A stretch of 64,000 bases of DNA from Botrytis cinerea B05.10 (lineage: Eukaryota; Ascomycota; Leotiomycetes; Helotiales; Sclerotiniaceae). The stretch is taken from contig NC_037311.1 in assembly GCF_000143535.2 (NCBI RefSeq), positions 1,178,001 through 1,242,000 on the forward strand, written 5' to 3'. Positions 50,358-61,443 of the stretch are shown piece after piece. A program made the translations under genes and the position numbers. The notes under the pieces were generated by a model, which did not search any database, was not told where the DNA came from, and saw only the letters and a program-made list of their open reading frames with translations. Position 1 is the stretch's first letter, and each line of letters starts with the position of its first letter.

Positions 50358-51870
50358 GTTACGTATGTAATTTTGCGTTGCTGTATCTTGGTGGTGCCGT
50401 ATGTATCATCATGTACCTACCTAATCTTAAGTAATGAAATCAATTGGAGGCAGGTGAATGGGTGAATGGCGATGGTGATGATGCTGGTGATGATGATGAT
50501 GATGCAGAGTGTATGCAATAGCTCTCACTACCCTACTATTGCTCGATGCTCTCTCTCAGTCCTGCTCATCCGTAGACAGTCGATGCGATACAGCCTCCCG
50601 ACCTAGGCATATGATATATCAACGGCGTCCTCTCGTCCATGTAGCAGATCTAACCTTTCTTGGCACGAGACAGAGACCTAACGTCTTTCGTCATGTACAC
50701 TGCACTGTACAGAAGGCTTGACTGGGTTCGTTAGTGCCTAATCGAACAGACAAACGCACAGCCAACCTTGGAAGCTGGCTGCCACTTTTGCTGCTCCTTC
50801 GCACTTGTTCTTGCGCTGTACGACACCGCTCTGTACTTTGTACATGGCACATCTCATATCACTCACATCAACTGTCACATCACTCCTGCCTGTTCCTTAC
50901 CACCTCGTGCTCCTCACGCCTCGCTCCTCGCTCCACACACCCCCTCGCCCGCACGCTCGTCAGATGCATTATCAAAACCCACAGACGGTTACTAGATCCA
51001 CGCCGCACGCCTCACTCCACGCCCATCCACTCATTCCATTCGCAGCCCACCCACGCACTCTCCACCTCCCACCCACTTTTCAATTTAGAAAAATTCCGTA
51101 CCAAAGCCACTTGATGAGCGTCCAAGTTCCTAAATTCCAAGGGTCGAGAACTTCTGCTTTTCTTGTCTTTACTTACGCTGCTATCCCTAGTACAAGAATA
51201 AACTTCCTCCAAAGAAAAAGACTTTCCAACTAATAAATTCTGCTCAAATCAATCCTCTCCTGCTTTGCTCTGCTTTGCTTTCCTCCGTCACCTCGATCAA
51301 TTTCTCATTTCTCATTTCGCTACTTTGCACTTCCACTTGCACTTCCCAATCTCCATCTTCCACCTTCCCTCTTCCCTCTTCCCTCTTCCCTCTTCCACCC
51401 TCCAGTCTCCATTCCCCCATTCTCCACATTCACTCGTTTCTCTTATCACCTCCAAACCTAAACAAACACCAAAGCAACCGTTTTCCTCTCCAATCGATAG
51501 CCTGCTGTATCCTTGGAATACCGCCAAATCAATTGCAGCTCGCGTCAATCCATCGACAGAAACATCAATTGTGGAGAGTTCCGACTGCAACTCAATCCTG
51601 CCTACTATAATAACTACCAACCTACGCCCAACCACACATACTTTCGCAAACAACCTCTCACTATTTTGGACGTCCTCGGGTTTATGATTGACACCACAGC
51701 TATCATACAACCGTTGAATCAACGGAATCGAAAGTCAGCAAATCTGGAAACGGTACAGAAGTCAAACGAAGAGGAGCCCATCCATCTCAACCACAGGTCG
51801 TTCTGACCTTAAACCACACACTCCGCCACCAATTACCCCAACGCTTCTACCGGAAGGTATTATCGCAGAA

Positions 51871-53653
51871 ATGGCGGTCGTCCTCAATTCGGAAGAAAAC
51901 TCCTACTTTTCGTCAAGTCCTCTTCGTCGATCACACTCCCAGCCCAAATTCGTCACACAACCGTCGCCATATTCACAGTCCCTATCTCGATCAAACAGCG
52001 TAAAATTCAACCCAGTAATTTCACCCAGTAATTCCTCAGCCTCTTCGGCACCGTCGTCTCCACAAACCCTACATGCCGATTCTGTCGTTCCTTCATACTC
52101 GTCAACACCAGCTAGCAGCTTGTCGCTCGATCATTGCGACGATGCAGACGATGAAGATCGAATGTACTTTCCCACCTATGAAGATACAGGATATTGCGAT
52201 CAAATTGAAGATTTAGAGCCACCGACCAGTCCACACACCGGCGATTCCTATGCTGTCTCACCCATTTCAAATGATACCTCTGTAATCTCTCGACCCGGGT
52301 CCCCAGAAGTACCACAAGCACATGCCGAGGATGACACTGCACTACAAGCGAAACCTTCGCGGCACGTTGACTATTTATCACACAATTGGAAAGAAGAGGA
52401 TATATGGGCATCGTGGAAACTTATTGTGTCAAAGGGGGGTGAATACTCTAATCATGAACGACTAGAAAATGCTTCGTGGAGAACTTGGATGAAGGCAAAA
52501 TATAAACTCAAGACTGTTTCGCCTGAAACACTTAATTGGTAGGTTTCCATGATTTCACTCCTACTACTGTGAACAGATTAAATCGAAAAAATGACTAACA
52601 TTCTGTAGGTTGAAGGATTGTGACGTGACCTGGCTATATGGTCCACTTCAAGCTGGACCCACCACATTCAACGCCCCAGATACTTCTCCTGTGAGCAGCA
52701 GCAGGCTATCGAAATCAAATTCCTTTTTGCAAAAGAAGCCAATTCTCAAGAAACGAAGCATGTCCGAAATCATGCTCCAGAGGTCGCTGTCATCATCTTC
52801 ATTACTCAAACAAGCTGCAGCAGCAGTCCAGGCACAACAATCTGGAGACACGCGCCCTGGTATAATCAGAGCTTCATCTGACTACGTTCCCTATGAATTT
52901 GCAAGTAGACAATCAGAACAAACTGATTTAAGTATGCGTTCGTCGGTTACCTCGTCAGGACTAATCACCCCTGGTACTGAAAAGAAACACATTAGTTTTA
53001 ATGAACAAGTATCGCAATGTATAGCCTTGGAAGTCAAGGGCGATGATGACGACGAGCTGGACTACAGTACCCAAGACTTTGACGATAGTGACTCCGATGA
53101 TGGAGCTATCATGATGAAGAAAAGCACTTCTAAACGACAACTTCCACCAATGAGGAAGAGGATAATTTCAAGAGTCAACTCCATGACTGACAGCAAAACC
53201 ATTGCAATGTTACCGTCCACAACGCTCAAATACCGAGCAGACACCCCCGAGCCCCAGGAAACAGCCATGAAGCACAGTGGCTCTTTTCACGGAGGAAAGT
53301 TGTCACCGTCACCCTCTCAAGATACATTGAAGCCTTCGAAACCTTCAACAAGAATGCTTCTAGGTGATGATGAAGACGATGATGATATCGATTGGCAACC
53401 ACCCAATTCCTTTGCCCATAGAAAAGATAGCGTATCCATTGCGCAAGATCGATTCCACAGTCTGAGCACCTCGGACTCTGTCGGTAACGAGGAGCCTTCC
53501 GGTATGAGAAGGACGCCATCTGGCATGTTTATGCCCTATGAAGAAGACGAAGATGATGCTGTATCTGAAGGACTTTTTGGAAAAGTTGTCGATACTGTAA
53601 ATACAGCAAAGGACATCGCACATGTCATCTGGAATGTCGGATGGAGGCGTTAA
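51871..53653 (+). CDS. REG1-like protein phosphatase 1 regulatory subunit (glucose repression)
   Basis: Reg1 in yeast targets the phosphatase Glc7 to Snf1 kinase and keeps glucose-repressed genes off. Two exons, 51871-52538 and 52609-53653, with a 70 nt intron, encode 570 aa. The signature is the GATA-like/DUF1752 block (residues about 165-225): DYLSHNWKEEDIWASWKLI, then ERLENASWRTWMKAKYKL, and LNW/LKDCDVTWLYGPLQ across the junction. A PP1-docking RVxF-type motif, KKHISFNEQV, lies near residues 347-356, the position expected for Reg1 proteins. The rest is Ser/Thr/Pro-rich with acidic patches (GDDDDELDY, DDEDDDDIDW), probably disordered and phosphorylated. The C-terminus ends in DIAHVIWNVGWRR. 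The start MAVVLNSEENSYFSSSP fits the family. CT-rich DNA over more than 500 bp upstream suggests a long 5' leader. The glucose role in this organism is inferred. Confidence 0.92.
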
Positions 53654-54895
53654 TTTTCAGAAGCGCACAACGGTTCTCGAAAGTCTCACTGTCATTCCAA
53701 GGGTCAACTCATGCACACGATACAATTATTGATCGAAATATAATGTCGACGTATATACGGCGACTTTTGTACATAATATTAAAGCACATATAGATGCTGC
53801 ATTTACACACCGGGTTCAGGAACCACAATTGGGATTGGTCGGCGTTTTTGGCTTGGGAACGGTTTTTGCTCTTAATGGGGTCAGGGCTTGGGGATGATGA
53901 CCAAGATTGTACTTTGGCAATGGGTTACACATAAAGGGCTTGGGCAAATTCATAACGATTGGGGGGATGGGCTTTCACTGGGTATAGGAGAGACTGGTTT
54001 GTCTTTTGGCGAGGAGGAAAAAATTGGGTTTACACTGTACGATGAGGACCATGGGTTGTGCGCAAGTACACTATATAAATGCACACCTCACTGCATTTTC
54101 GCAATAATGCGAATTGGCAAACGCCATGCCTAGGGAGGAAAAGGAGAAGAGAAAGAAATTGGCGAACTATTGAGTATATACACCAATACAGTAGTCAACA
54201 ATAATGAAAAATATACAAAGCAAATAATCTCTTGAGCTATGTGATGCAAAGTAATGTGGTTGGTTGGTTATGTTGTGATTTGATGGTATGTGAGGAATAA
54301 AATCGGCTTTGATGAAGTGTCGTCATGTTTTTACACTAGATGAGAAAATTTTGCAGCCTCTTTCATTCATCCTTTTACAATCATTCCTAGAGTTTCCCCT
54401 ATGATTTCTATGGTCCATCCTATGAGACTTGAGTATCGAAACCTGAGTACGTTGTGCTAATTTCTTTTCCTTTGTCGCCTCCTATACTTCTAGAATGCGC
54501 ACATCCTGCATCCCGCATTTGCGCCCTTTCTTCTGTTGGATTTCTCTGCATGCTGATCTACGTTGAAGATTTGATTGATTGACTCTATTGTGTTGATGGT
54601 CCGGTGTAGTTAGTATAGTGTAGTGTAGTGTAGTGTAGTTTAGTGCAGTAAGGGTGCAGTGCAGTGCTGGGATTACTAGGATTATGTCTGTCTGGCTGGG
54701 TTGATGTTGATGATGTGGATGTGGATGTGGCGATTTTGGGAGGGAGGTGTGGATTTTAGGGGTCCTGTTTAGGGGGGATTTTTTTTGGTTGGTCTTTTTT
54801 TGATTGGGGGTTGGGGTTTCTTTTTCTTTTGGTGGTGTTTAAGATGAAAGGTTGGATTGGGTTGGGATTGGGATTGGGTTTGGAGTTGGAGTTGG

Positions 54896-55007
54896 AGGGG
54901 GAGGGGGAGGGGGAGGGGGAGGGGGAAGGATGGAATATGGAGATGGGAGTTGGGGAGAGATTTCACGCAGGCAGGCAGGCAAGCAAGCAAGCAAGCAAGC
55001 AAGCAAG
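54896..55007. repeat. GGGGGA array followed by GCAG x3 / GCAA x7
   Basis: About six GGGGGA-type units (54896-54928) give a plus strand able to form a G-quadruplex. Forty bases later GCAG x3 and GCAA x7 follow (54967-55007). TTGGGA-like imperfect repeats precede them (54852-54895). Confidence 0.9.
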
Positions 55008-55782
55008 ATTGTGTTTATGTGTATGTGTATGTATATATGAGATTATACTAGACTACATGGAGCATATGATCAAGAAATTGATAGGGAGAAAGGACATGTA
55101 GAAACAATCGTAAAGGCATACTCATTCCTCTTTTCTTTTTTTTTCTTTTTTTGCATTTGCATCTGCTTTTGTTTTGCTTTTTTGTCTTTGATGCTCTTCT
55201 TCTTCTTCTTCGTCTTTTTCTTCTTGCTCTCGTTCTCGTTCTCTATCTCTATCTTGTAGTCGGTCTCTTCGTCGCATCCAATCGTACATGATCACGTATC
55301 TACAAATCCGGGGTAGAGTACTAAGAACAGCGCCAGAGCGCCAGAGCGCCAGTCATTCCGATACTAGCTAGGTAGCTAGCTCAACCTCGGCATGGCAAAG
55401 ACGCGCGCATACGGAGACACCTAGCTCGGAGGTAGATATTTTCTCCATTCTGTTACTCACTCGCTCACTTAGAGAGCGCGCTAGCCCGTTAGCGAACTCG
55501 GTACGCAGGGAGATGCATCGCTCAGCCTCCTTTTCGATCCGTCGAGCATTTCTATAATCAATTCCAAATCGTGCTCATCCGTCTGTCTATTGGAATTGGA
55601 ATTGGAATTCATTTGACATGTCAATTTTTTTCTTCCTCCATTCATTCCTCCCTCTCGAGCCCCCCCTCGCTCCCTGCGGCTCCCCTCATTTTTCACACAC
55701 ATGAGACATCTGACCACCACCCCATATCCACATCCGCATTCCCAATTGCAACCCCACAAATTGGACTCGCGTGCCATACATA

Positions 55783-55784
<2 letters not shown>

Positions 55785-55812
<28 letters not shown>
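55785..55812. repeat. ACAT tetranucleotide array
   Basis: Seven perfect ACAT units in non-coding DNA. Confidence 0.9.
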
Positions 55813-55813
<1 letters not shown>

Positions 55814-56405
55814 GCACACCGACCTACGAGCACTCTGCACATCACAGATAGGTAAGCAAGCTCGCAAGCTCGTAAGCTCGTCGATTACTCCATCCCAACC
55901 TTCCCATGCAATGCACGCCACGTTACCCCAAGAAATGTCCTGAAACGTTTAGGTCGATCGACAAATGAGGCGGACTAGACGGGGTCCAAGAGTCAAGACA
56001 CAACACTCCGTACCGGACACCTAAGACAAAATCCCCTTCCCTCCCCCCCCCCCACTTTATCAGAGCTTTTTCAAATATACATGTATATATATGATTTATA
56101 ATATTGGTCATGGGACTACTTGTCATTAGAACCCCCCCTTTTTTGGCTTCCTGCTTGCGTTTGATATGTGGAGTTGCTGCGTAGCTATAGATGCATATTG
56201 ATGGCGATTGAATAGATTGACGGGTATCGATACATGTACTGAGAAGAAATATGCATAGAAATTGGCAATTAGAATTTCTCATCTGATCACCCCGCATCTA
56301 GTTAGTATCTCCCTACCTACCCAGGTGGCTATAGTAATAAATCGTCTATAAGCTCAAACCAGAATTCCACACATAATCAATCATCCAAAAATCAACAGAC
56401 AAGGG

Positions 56406-56474
56406 TACATACATACATACATACATACATACATACATACATCAATAGTACATAGTACATAGTACATAGTACAT
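56406..56474. repeat. ACAT x9 array adjoining AGTACAT x4 heptamers
   Basis: Nine ACAT tetramers (56406-56441) are followed after five bases by four AGTACAT heptamers (56447-56474). The heptamer contains the tetramer, so one array may have seeded the other. Confidence 0.9.
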
Positions 56475-57708
56475 AGGTACATAATACATGATACATATGC
56501 GTGCCATCATCATCGTCATCATCGTCATCATCACCATCATTCCAAATTTCATCCACATTATCTCTATCCATCCCTCCATCCATCTAGCCACCCATCCCCA
56601 TACCCCCATACCCCTAATCACCCATTCCCATGAAACCCCCGAATCCAACGAACAAAACGGTCCATAAATACCAGGATCCCCAACGCAGTTCCTGACAATC
56701 ATTCCATCATCTGTATGCATCTGACCGCCGATCGCGGCGTACCCTGAAAATCCGCAGCGAAAATCATGGCATCACAAAAGATGGGGAAAATATGCCGTGA
56801 GATGGCTGTGTGGGGGGAAATTTGGGAGAAACACAGGGGTGAGAAACAAGGGGGATCCCGAGGCTTCGGGTAATGGAACTTGCTGGGTTGTATGTACCTA
56901 GGTTCGTGATCTTTTTTTTGGTGAAGTTTTATGAAAGGGACCGATTTTTATATCATCAATTCGGGAATGGAGATAGGTAATGGTTATGTATAATATCATG
57001 TACAGTTTTATATTGTTATTGTTGTTGGAGTTGTGAAATTCGATAAATGTACGTTAGCTAGATAGATAGATGGTTAGTCATTGATCACTCGGATTTAATA
57101 AATAGTAATACTAATAGTAAACAGTGATTATAGAAACGACTGTATCTAGTATTTTTCGTAAATTATGTTACCAGCTAGTTTGTTATATCTAGGTAATTGA
57201 AATACTACCAAACAATATTATCAGCTTCAACTCGCAACTGTGTAGTATGTACTAAGAATGAAAGCTCCTGTATCGATCGGAATATAACTAAAAGTTGGCC
57301 AAGAAGTCAAGATACTCGTAAAGAGATTGTGGTTGCATTTTTTTCATTGGCTCTTCGAGATGTGAGAGGAGCTCGCTACCCCTAATCACCAAAAATATAC
57401 CTAATTGATTTAGCACTTTAAGCAAGAGGGAAAAGGCTGATGATTCCTGTGGCAGCAAAGTCAAATGCCAAAAAATACACACAACTAAATGTGCACAAGA
57501 TCATCTAATCTATCATTGTCATTAATTCATAACCAAGTAACCCACTACAATTCTTCATCCCTCTGACCTCTTATACTTTTACCTAAGCACTGTTTGTCGA
57601 GGTCTGCCCAAAATACACATCAGACAGCTTGCTACAATTCATCCTGGGACCCTTCAACTTGGGACTAAAATCTTGAAGAAGCTATTTAATATCCAAATAA
57701 TCCGCCCT

Positions 57709-60700
57709 CTACCACTGAACCATTCCCTCTTCCTTCCCATTTCCAAATCTCAGTATCCCATGTTTTCTCCTCTCCGTAAGCCACCTATCAATCCACATCT
57801 TCATTCGTTTTCTCCCAATTTCACTACCGACATTGACAGTTGGAATCACCTTTTCAATTCTTAAACCCATAACAAACATCGTCAACTCCCTGAAACTGCT
57901 ATGTTCAGAATACGGTACTCCAAAACATTGCGCTTCCTTTGTACTTCCTCTCTGCGGTACCAACTCTCCCATGTTGTATTCCGATCTCCAATTTCCAGCA
58001 GTAAGAATCGTGTGAATCGGCGGAGAATCTACAAATCTAGAATTCGGTGGCTTATAACTCCAACCACTTGGTCGAAACCCCACAACACGTGTGAAATGAG
58101 GCTTATAGCCAGTAAGGTAGTCTTGTAAAGTTTCGGGCCGTAAATCCATGAGCATCTGCATATGAATTTGTGCCTCTCGAGGGTCTGATGTCAGGCGACT
58201 TGTAAGTTCGGGATCTTCTAAAGCGGCACAGATACGCATTTTCCCGGGAGTTGCATAAATTTTGCAATCTAGAGCGCGAGCTATACCAAGTACGATGCGT
58301 TCCTTGCCAATACTGTAGGTACCACAAACAACAAGTAAGCGGCCTCGAGCTTTCTCCTTGCTTTTAGAAGATGTATCTGGGGTTTCAGAGTCCTCAGCCT
58401 CAATCTTTAGAGAAGGTTTGATGAAATTGGTCATCTTGGATCCTGCTCTTTCTCTCTTGACTGTCTCCCATGCATCACTTTCTTCTGCCTTTTCTTTACT
58501 GAGGCTGACACACATATCTGCGCAAGCTTTTACAACGTCGTCTTGCGATGGGAATGAGTATTTGGGATTCAAGTATGTAGTATCAAGATAACAGACATCA
58601 ATCTTTTGCTGTTTGGTCTTCCCATTGACTGAGTCAACAACGTTAGGCATTAGAAGGGGATGGGCAATATGCGCCGGACAAGCTCGAAAGTCGCCACAGT
58701 GAAGAATGCGTTGAACTTTAGGCCTTTGGCCACCACCAGTAGTCTTCTCGAAGAGGAAAAGCGAGCTTCCAGGACAGTGGTTAGCTGGAATCATTATTAC
58801 TGAAACGCCCTGTGTATTGGGCACTTCTAACTTGTCGTCAAACTCAATGGATACAACCCATTTTGGGTCTACTTTCAGTTGTTGTTTGACGAGATTGCCA
58901 GTAACTTTGCTGCAATATATAGGACCGTGTGACCAGGTAGAAGTTAGACCAATGTAATGATCGCTATGAAAGTGACTCAAGAAGTAAGCATTACAGCCTT
59001 TAACTGCGCCATATCTGAATGCATCAACGCAGATGAATAGCCCAGGCATGATCTTGTAAAATGGGCAAGTCCTCTGGTATGCAGGTTTTCCTCGAGACGA
59101 CTTTTCACTATCTGCAGCGTTAGCCCAAGCAGCATCTTCTGCGTGGCCTGACATGATTTTGGAAAATGCAGATCCTCCCTCGTTGTTGAGATCAATTGGG
59201 TTCACCTGTCCTGGTCTTGGGACTGCTGCTTTCCTGGCAAAACGGTTTCTAGCAACTTCGGGCATTACCACTTTTGCACCGCTTGATTCTGAATTTGCTT
59301 TTGCTTTGATTTTTGTTGGTAGAGGTATGGGTTTTCCATCTAAACACGCATTGACATGCATTGAGGCTTGATTTGGAGTAATACTGCTCAAATCCGCACC
59401 ACACAGAGGACAAGCGGAGACACTTCCTTCTCCTGCATTGCTATTAAAGCCATCATCGTCGTCGAATCCATTGAATGAATCTTCATCTTCCTGCGCTTCA
59501 TCGGGCTCTAGGTTGTTTTGTTCCTCCATCCATTTGCGCTCTAAAAATTCTTCACCATTCAGATCTTCATCAGGAAATTCACCCATATCCTCAAAGGTTG
59601 CCCATGTATCTACACTTTTATTCTCCTGCTTTAAGGCTGGAACTTCTGGAAGTGGATTGCTCTTCCGTTTTCGTTTTCCTTTGCTCTTTTCCTTGCTACC
59701 AGCCTTTTTTGAGACTTGTACTGTTTCGGGCTCCTCGTACTCTGATTCCGACTCTAGTTTTTCTTTGCTCGTGCCGTCGAAGTATTTTGAACCTTTCAAC
59801 GTTTCTGGTTCCTCATCTTCCGATGATGATATGGTCCTTGTGCTTTTTGGCTGTAATGCTTCCCATTTCGCTTGAGCTCTCGCAACCGGAACTTTCTTCC
59901 TGGGCTTGAAAACGCTACCTTCTAGAGGTATGAGTATCTCGGTAGATGATACGACAGAGGCATCTTTGACAATCGGCTCCTTCTCAATGTTCAATCCTGC
60001 AATGCCATTCTTTAAAGTATCTCCATTTTCCTTGTCCTTTACGTGTGTTCGTCCTTGTTTTTGATTCTCAGTCTTGGGGGCTTCCATGAACTCTCCATCG
60101 CTATCGGAATCATCCAAGAACGGCCCGGATCGACGTGGTGCTCTGATTGCAGGTTTCGATTTTTCAGCTGGCAAAGGACTTTCGACTGGAGGACTACATG
60201 GCTCAGTTGGTATTGAAGGTGTTGTGAGACTGGTTTCGAAGTCTTCAATTTTCGAACTGTTTGAAAGTTTACGCTTTTTGACCGACCTTTCGGTCTCATT
60301 GTAACGTTCACCAATTAATTCTTCGCTAGCTCCGTACAAATCGTCTTCATCCAGGCCTGGACTGAGTTCGCGAGGAGGAAAATGTGATGCCACGCCAGAT
60401 CTTTGCGCTACAAAAAGAGAGTCATCGTCTTTGAGTGGGTTGTCTACTTTCTTGAAGAAATTCAGGATGGTGCCATTGGCTCTCACTGGCGTTTTTACTG
60501 TCGCACTCTTCTTCGATGATTGCTTGTCGAAAGCAGACATAATGGAATTTTTGGCAGGTCGCGGGGTGGCCGGTTTGTTCGTACTTCGAGGGGCCATTGT
60601 AATTACCGGTCGAGGAATTGAGGGAGTGCCGGGTGGCGTAGGAGGTCTACCTGTGGAGGGTTTCAAATGGGATTCTGTAGATTTAGTTAAGTTCTCTCGA

Positions 60701-60714
60701 GGGTTCCGAAACAT
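57709..60714 (-). CDS. PSO2: PSO2/SNM1 DNA interstrand cross-link repair nuclease
   Basis: Pso2/Snm1 is a 5' exonuclease of the metallo-beta-lactamase/beta-CASP family that processes DNA interstrand cross-links in the nucleus. A single exon encodes 1001 aa. A UBZ4-type zinc finger is visible near residues 430-455 (CPLCGADLSS then HVNACLDG). The nuclease core begins near residue 560 with GCNAYFLSHFHSDHYIGL, which carries the HxHxDH metal-binding motif, then IPANHCPGSSLFLFE, RILHCGDFRACP and CYLDTTYLNPKY. The C-terminal DRMBL region includes VPYSEHSSFRELTMFV. The N-terminal 420 residues are low-complexity, acidic and Ser/Lys-rich. They contain ANGTILNFFKKV (about 80-91), which fits a PCNA-interacting box except for Asn in place of Gln. 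Two Met codons precede the first conserved part (MFRNPREN and MAPRSTNK), and either could start the protein. Function is well supported by motif. Confidence 0.96.
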   Translation of the reverse strand: MFRNPRENLTKSTESHLKPSTGRPPTPPGTPSIPRPVITMAPRSTNKPATPRPAKNSIMSAFDKQSSKKSATVKTPVRANGTILNFFKKVDNPLKDDDSLFVAQRSGVASHFPPRELSPGLDEDDLYGASEELIGERYNETERSVKKRKLSNSSKIEDFETSLTTPSIPTEPCSPPVESPLPAEKSKPAIRAPRRSGPFLDDSDSDGEFMEAPKTENQKQGRTHVKDKENGDTLKNGIAGLNIEKEPIVKDASVVSSTEILIPLEGSVFKPRKKVPVARAQAKWEALQPKSTRTISSSEDEEPETLKGSKYFDGTSKEKLESESEYEEPETVQVSKKAGSKEKSKGKRKRKSNPLPEVPALKQENKSVDTWATFEDMGEFPDEDLNGEEFLERKWMEEQNNLEPDEAQEDEDSFNGFDDDDGFNSNAGEGSVSACPLCGADLSSITPNQASMHVNACLDGKPIPLPTKIKAKANSESSGAKVVMPEVARNRFARKAAVPRPGQVNPIDLNNEGGSAFSKIMSGHAEDAAWANAADSEKSSRGKPAYQRTCPFYKIMPGLFICVDAFRYGAVKGCNAYFLSHFHSDHYIGLTSTWSHGPIYCSKVTGNLVKQQLKVDPKWVVSIEFDDKLEVPNTQGVSVIMIPANHCPGSSLFLFEKTTGGGQRPKVQRILHCGDFRACPAHIAHPLLMPNVVDSVNGKTKQQKIDVCYLDTTYLNPKYSFPSQDDVVKACADMCVSLSKEKAEESDAWETVKRERAGSKMTNFIKPSLKIEAEDSETPDTSSKSKEKARGRLLVVCGTYSIGKERIVLGIARALDCKIYATPGKMRICAALEDPELTSRLTSDPREAQIHMQMLMDLRPETLQDYLTGYKPHFTRVVGFRPSGWSYKPPNSRFVDSPPIHTILTAGNWRSEYNMGELVPQRGSTKEAQCFGVPYSEHSSFRELTMFVMGLRIEKVIPTVNVGSEIGRKRMKMWIDRWLTERRKHGILRFGNGKEEGMVQW

Positions 60715-61443
60715 AGTGTTTTACAATTGTGCGGTACCAGGAGTGTGAACTGTCAACGTTTGCCATCGGCGGTTGCTCGTTTGTATTTCAAGATGCAGTG
60801 CAGCGCAGTGTGGAGGGCAAGGCTGACGCTGCTTTGTCTAAGACATTGAAAAATGAGGCAGTCCCGACTTGATTTAAATTAATTGCTATAGGCCAGAAGT
60901 TATTGGCGGATTACTTGAACCTGTAGAAGTATTTCCGAAGAAAGATAGATTGTCTAGAGGCGATTCATCTGGAGTTGGTCTGATAAGAAATCACGAAAAG
61001 TAGTGCGCGGTCCACGCTATCACCTGACACAAAGCGACAAAATATTCACTTATTTGGAGGGGCAGCAGAACCAATAAATTCCCTTGGATTTTTGAATTTC
61101 ATGGAAGCACAAACACACATTATATAATACATCTCGAGCTGTCTGTGTTGTCTTTCTCGAGGGACTTTCAGCAAAGTTGGGGTGAATTATGAGATTTTAA
61201 TGTTTTTTCCTTGCAACCCAAGCAATTCGAAGCAACGTATTGCCAAAGTTGCTTTTCCGTATTTGCTTTCTCATAAATCTTCATTAACACATTGAATGGT
61301 CTGAGTTGGCCAATTGCAGTGCCTATCCTGTTGATCAAGCCCCTCTCCCCATCCGCCCTCTCAATATCATCTGTAGCGTATATTCTTCCCACGAAGGAAA
61401 AGCATTCACATCAACTATTATCTTCCGCTCTAAGTGTATGCGT
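60715..61443. other. Intergenic region between LSM2 and PSO2
   Basis: Holds the PSO2 promoter and LSM2 3' flank. No coding frame, repeat or mobile element is visible; short frames here (60-75 codons) have no family resemblance. Confidence 0.5.

Larger units (their letters stand above)
43010..51870. other. 8.9 kb gene-poor region
   Basis: No protein family is recognisable. Two unusually long minus-strand open frames (44944-45615, 223 codons; 48598-49296, 232 codons) are listed separately with low confidence. Simple repeats include ATGT/TATG runs (about 43650-43690), GGTAT (about 43940-43965), an 8 bp array (46327-46366) and heptamer arrays (46472-46513, 50330-50357). The last kilobase before 51870 is CT-rich on the plus strand (for example repeated CTTCCCT near 51362-51400) and is probably the promoter and long leader of the REG1-like gene. 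Confidence 0.5.
53654..57708. other. 4 kb intergenic region, microsatellite-rich
   Basis: Lies between the 3' ends of the convergent REG1-like and PSO2 genes, so both 3' untranslated regions fall here. Simple repeats fill the middle: TAGTG-type (about 54612-54640), GGGGGA, GCAG/GCAA, ACAT and AGTACAT arrays listed separately, GCGCCAGA x3 (about 55331-55353) and CATCGT-type (about 56508-56530). No open frame looks coding. Confidence 0.5.

Noticed and set aside
50805..51233. 142-codon plus-strand frame before the REG1-like gene
   Set aside because: CT-rich promoter/leader DNA giving Ser/Pro/His/Leu-rich translation; overlapping frames are equally open.
54755..54780. TTAGGGG words suggesting telomere repeats
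   Set aside because: Only two isolated words, no TTAGGG tandem array.
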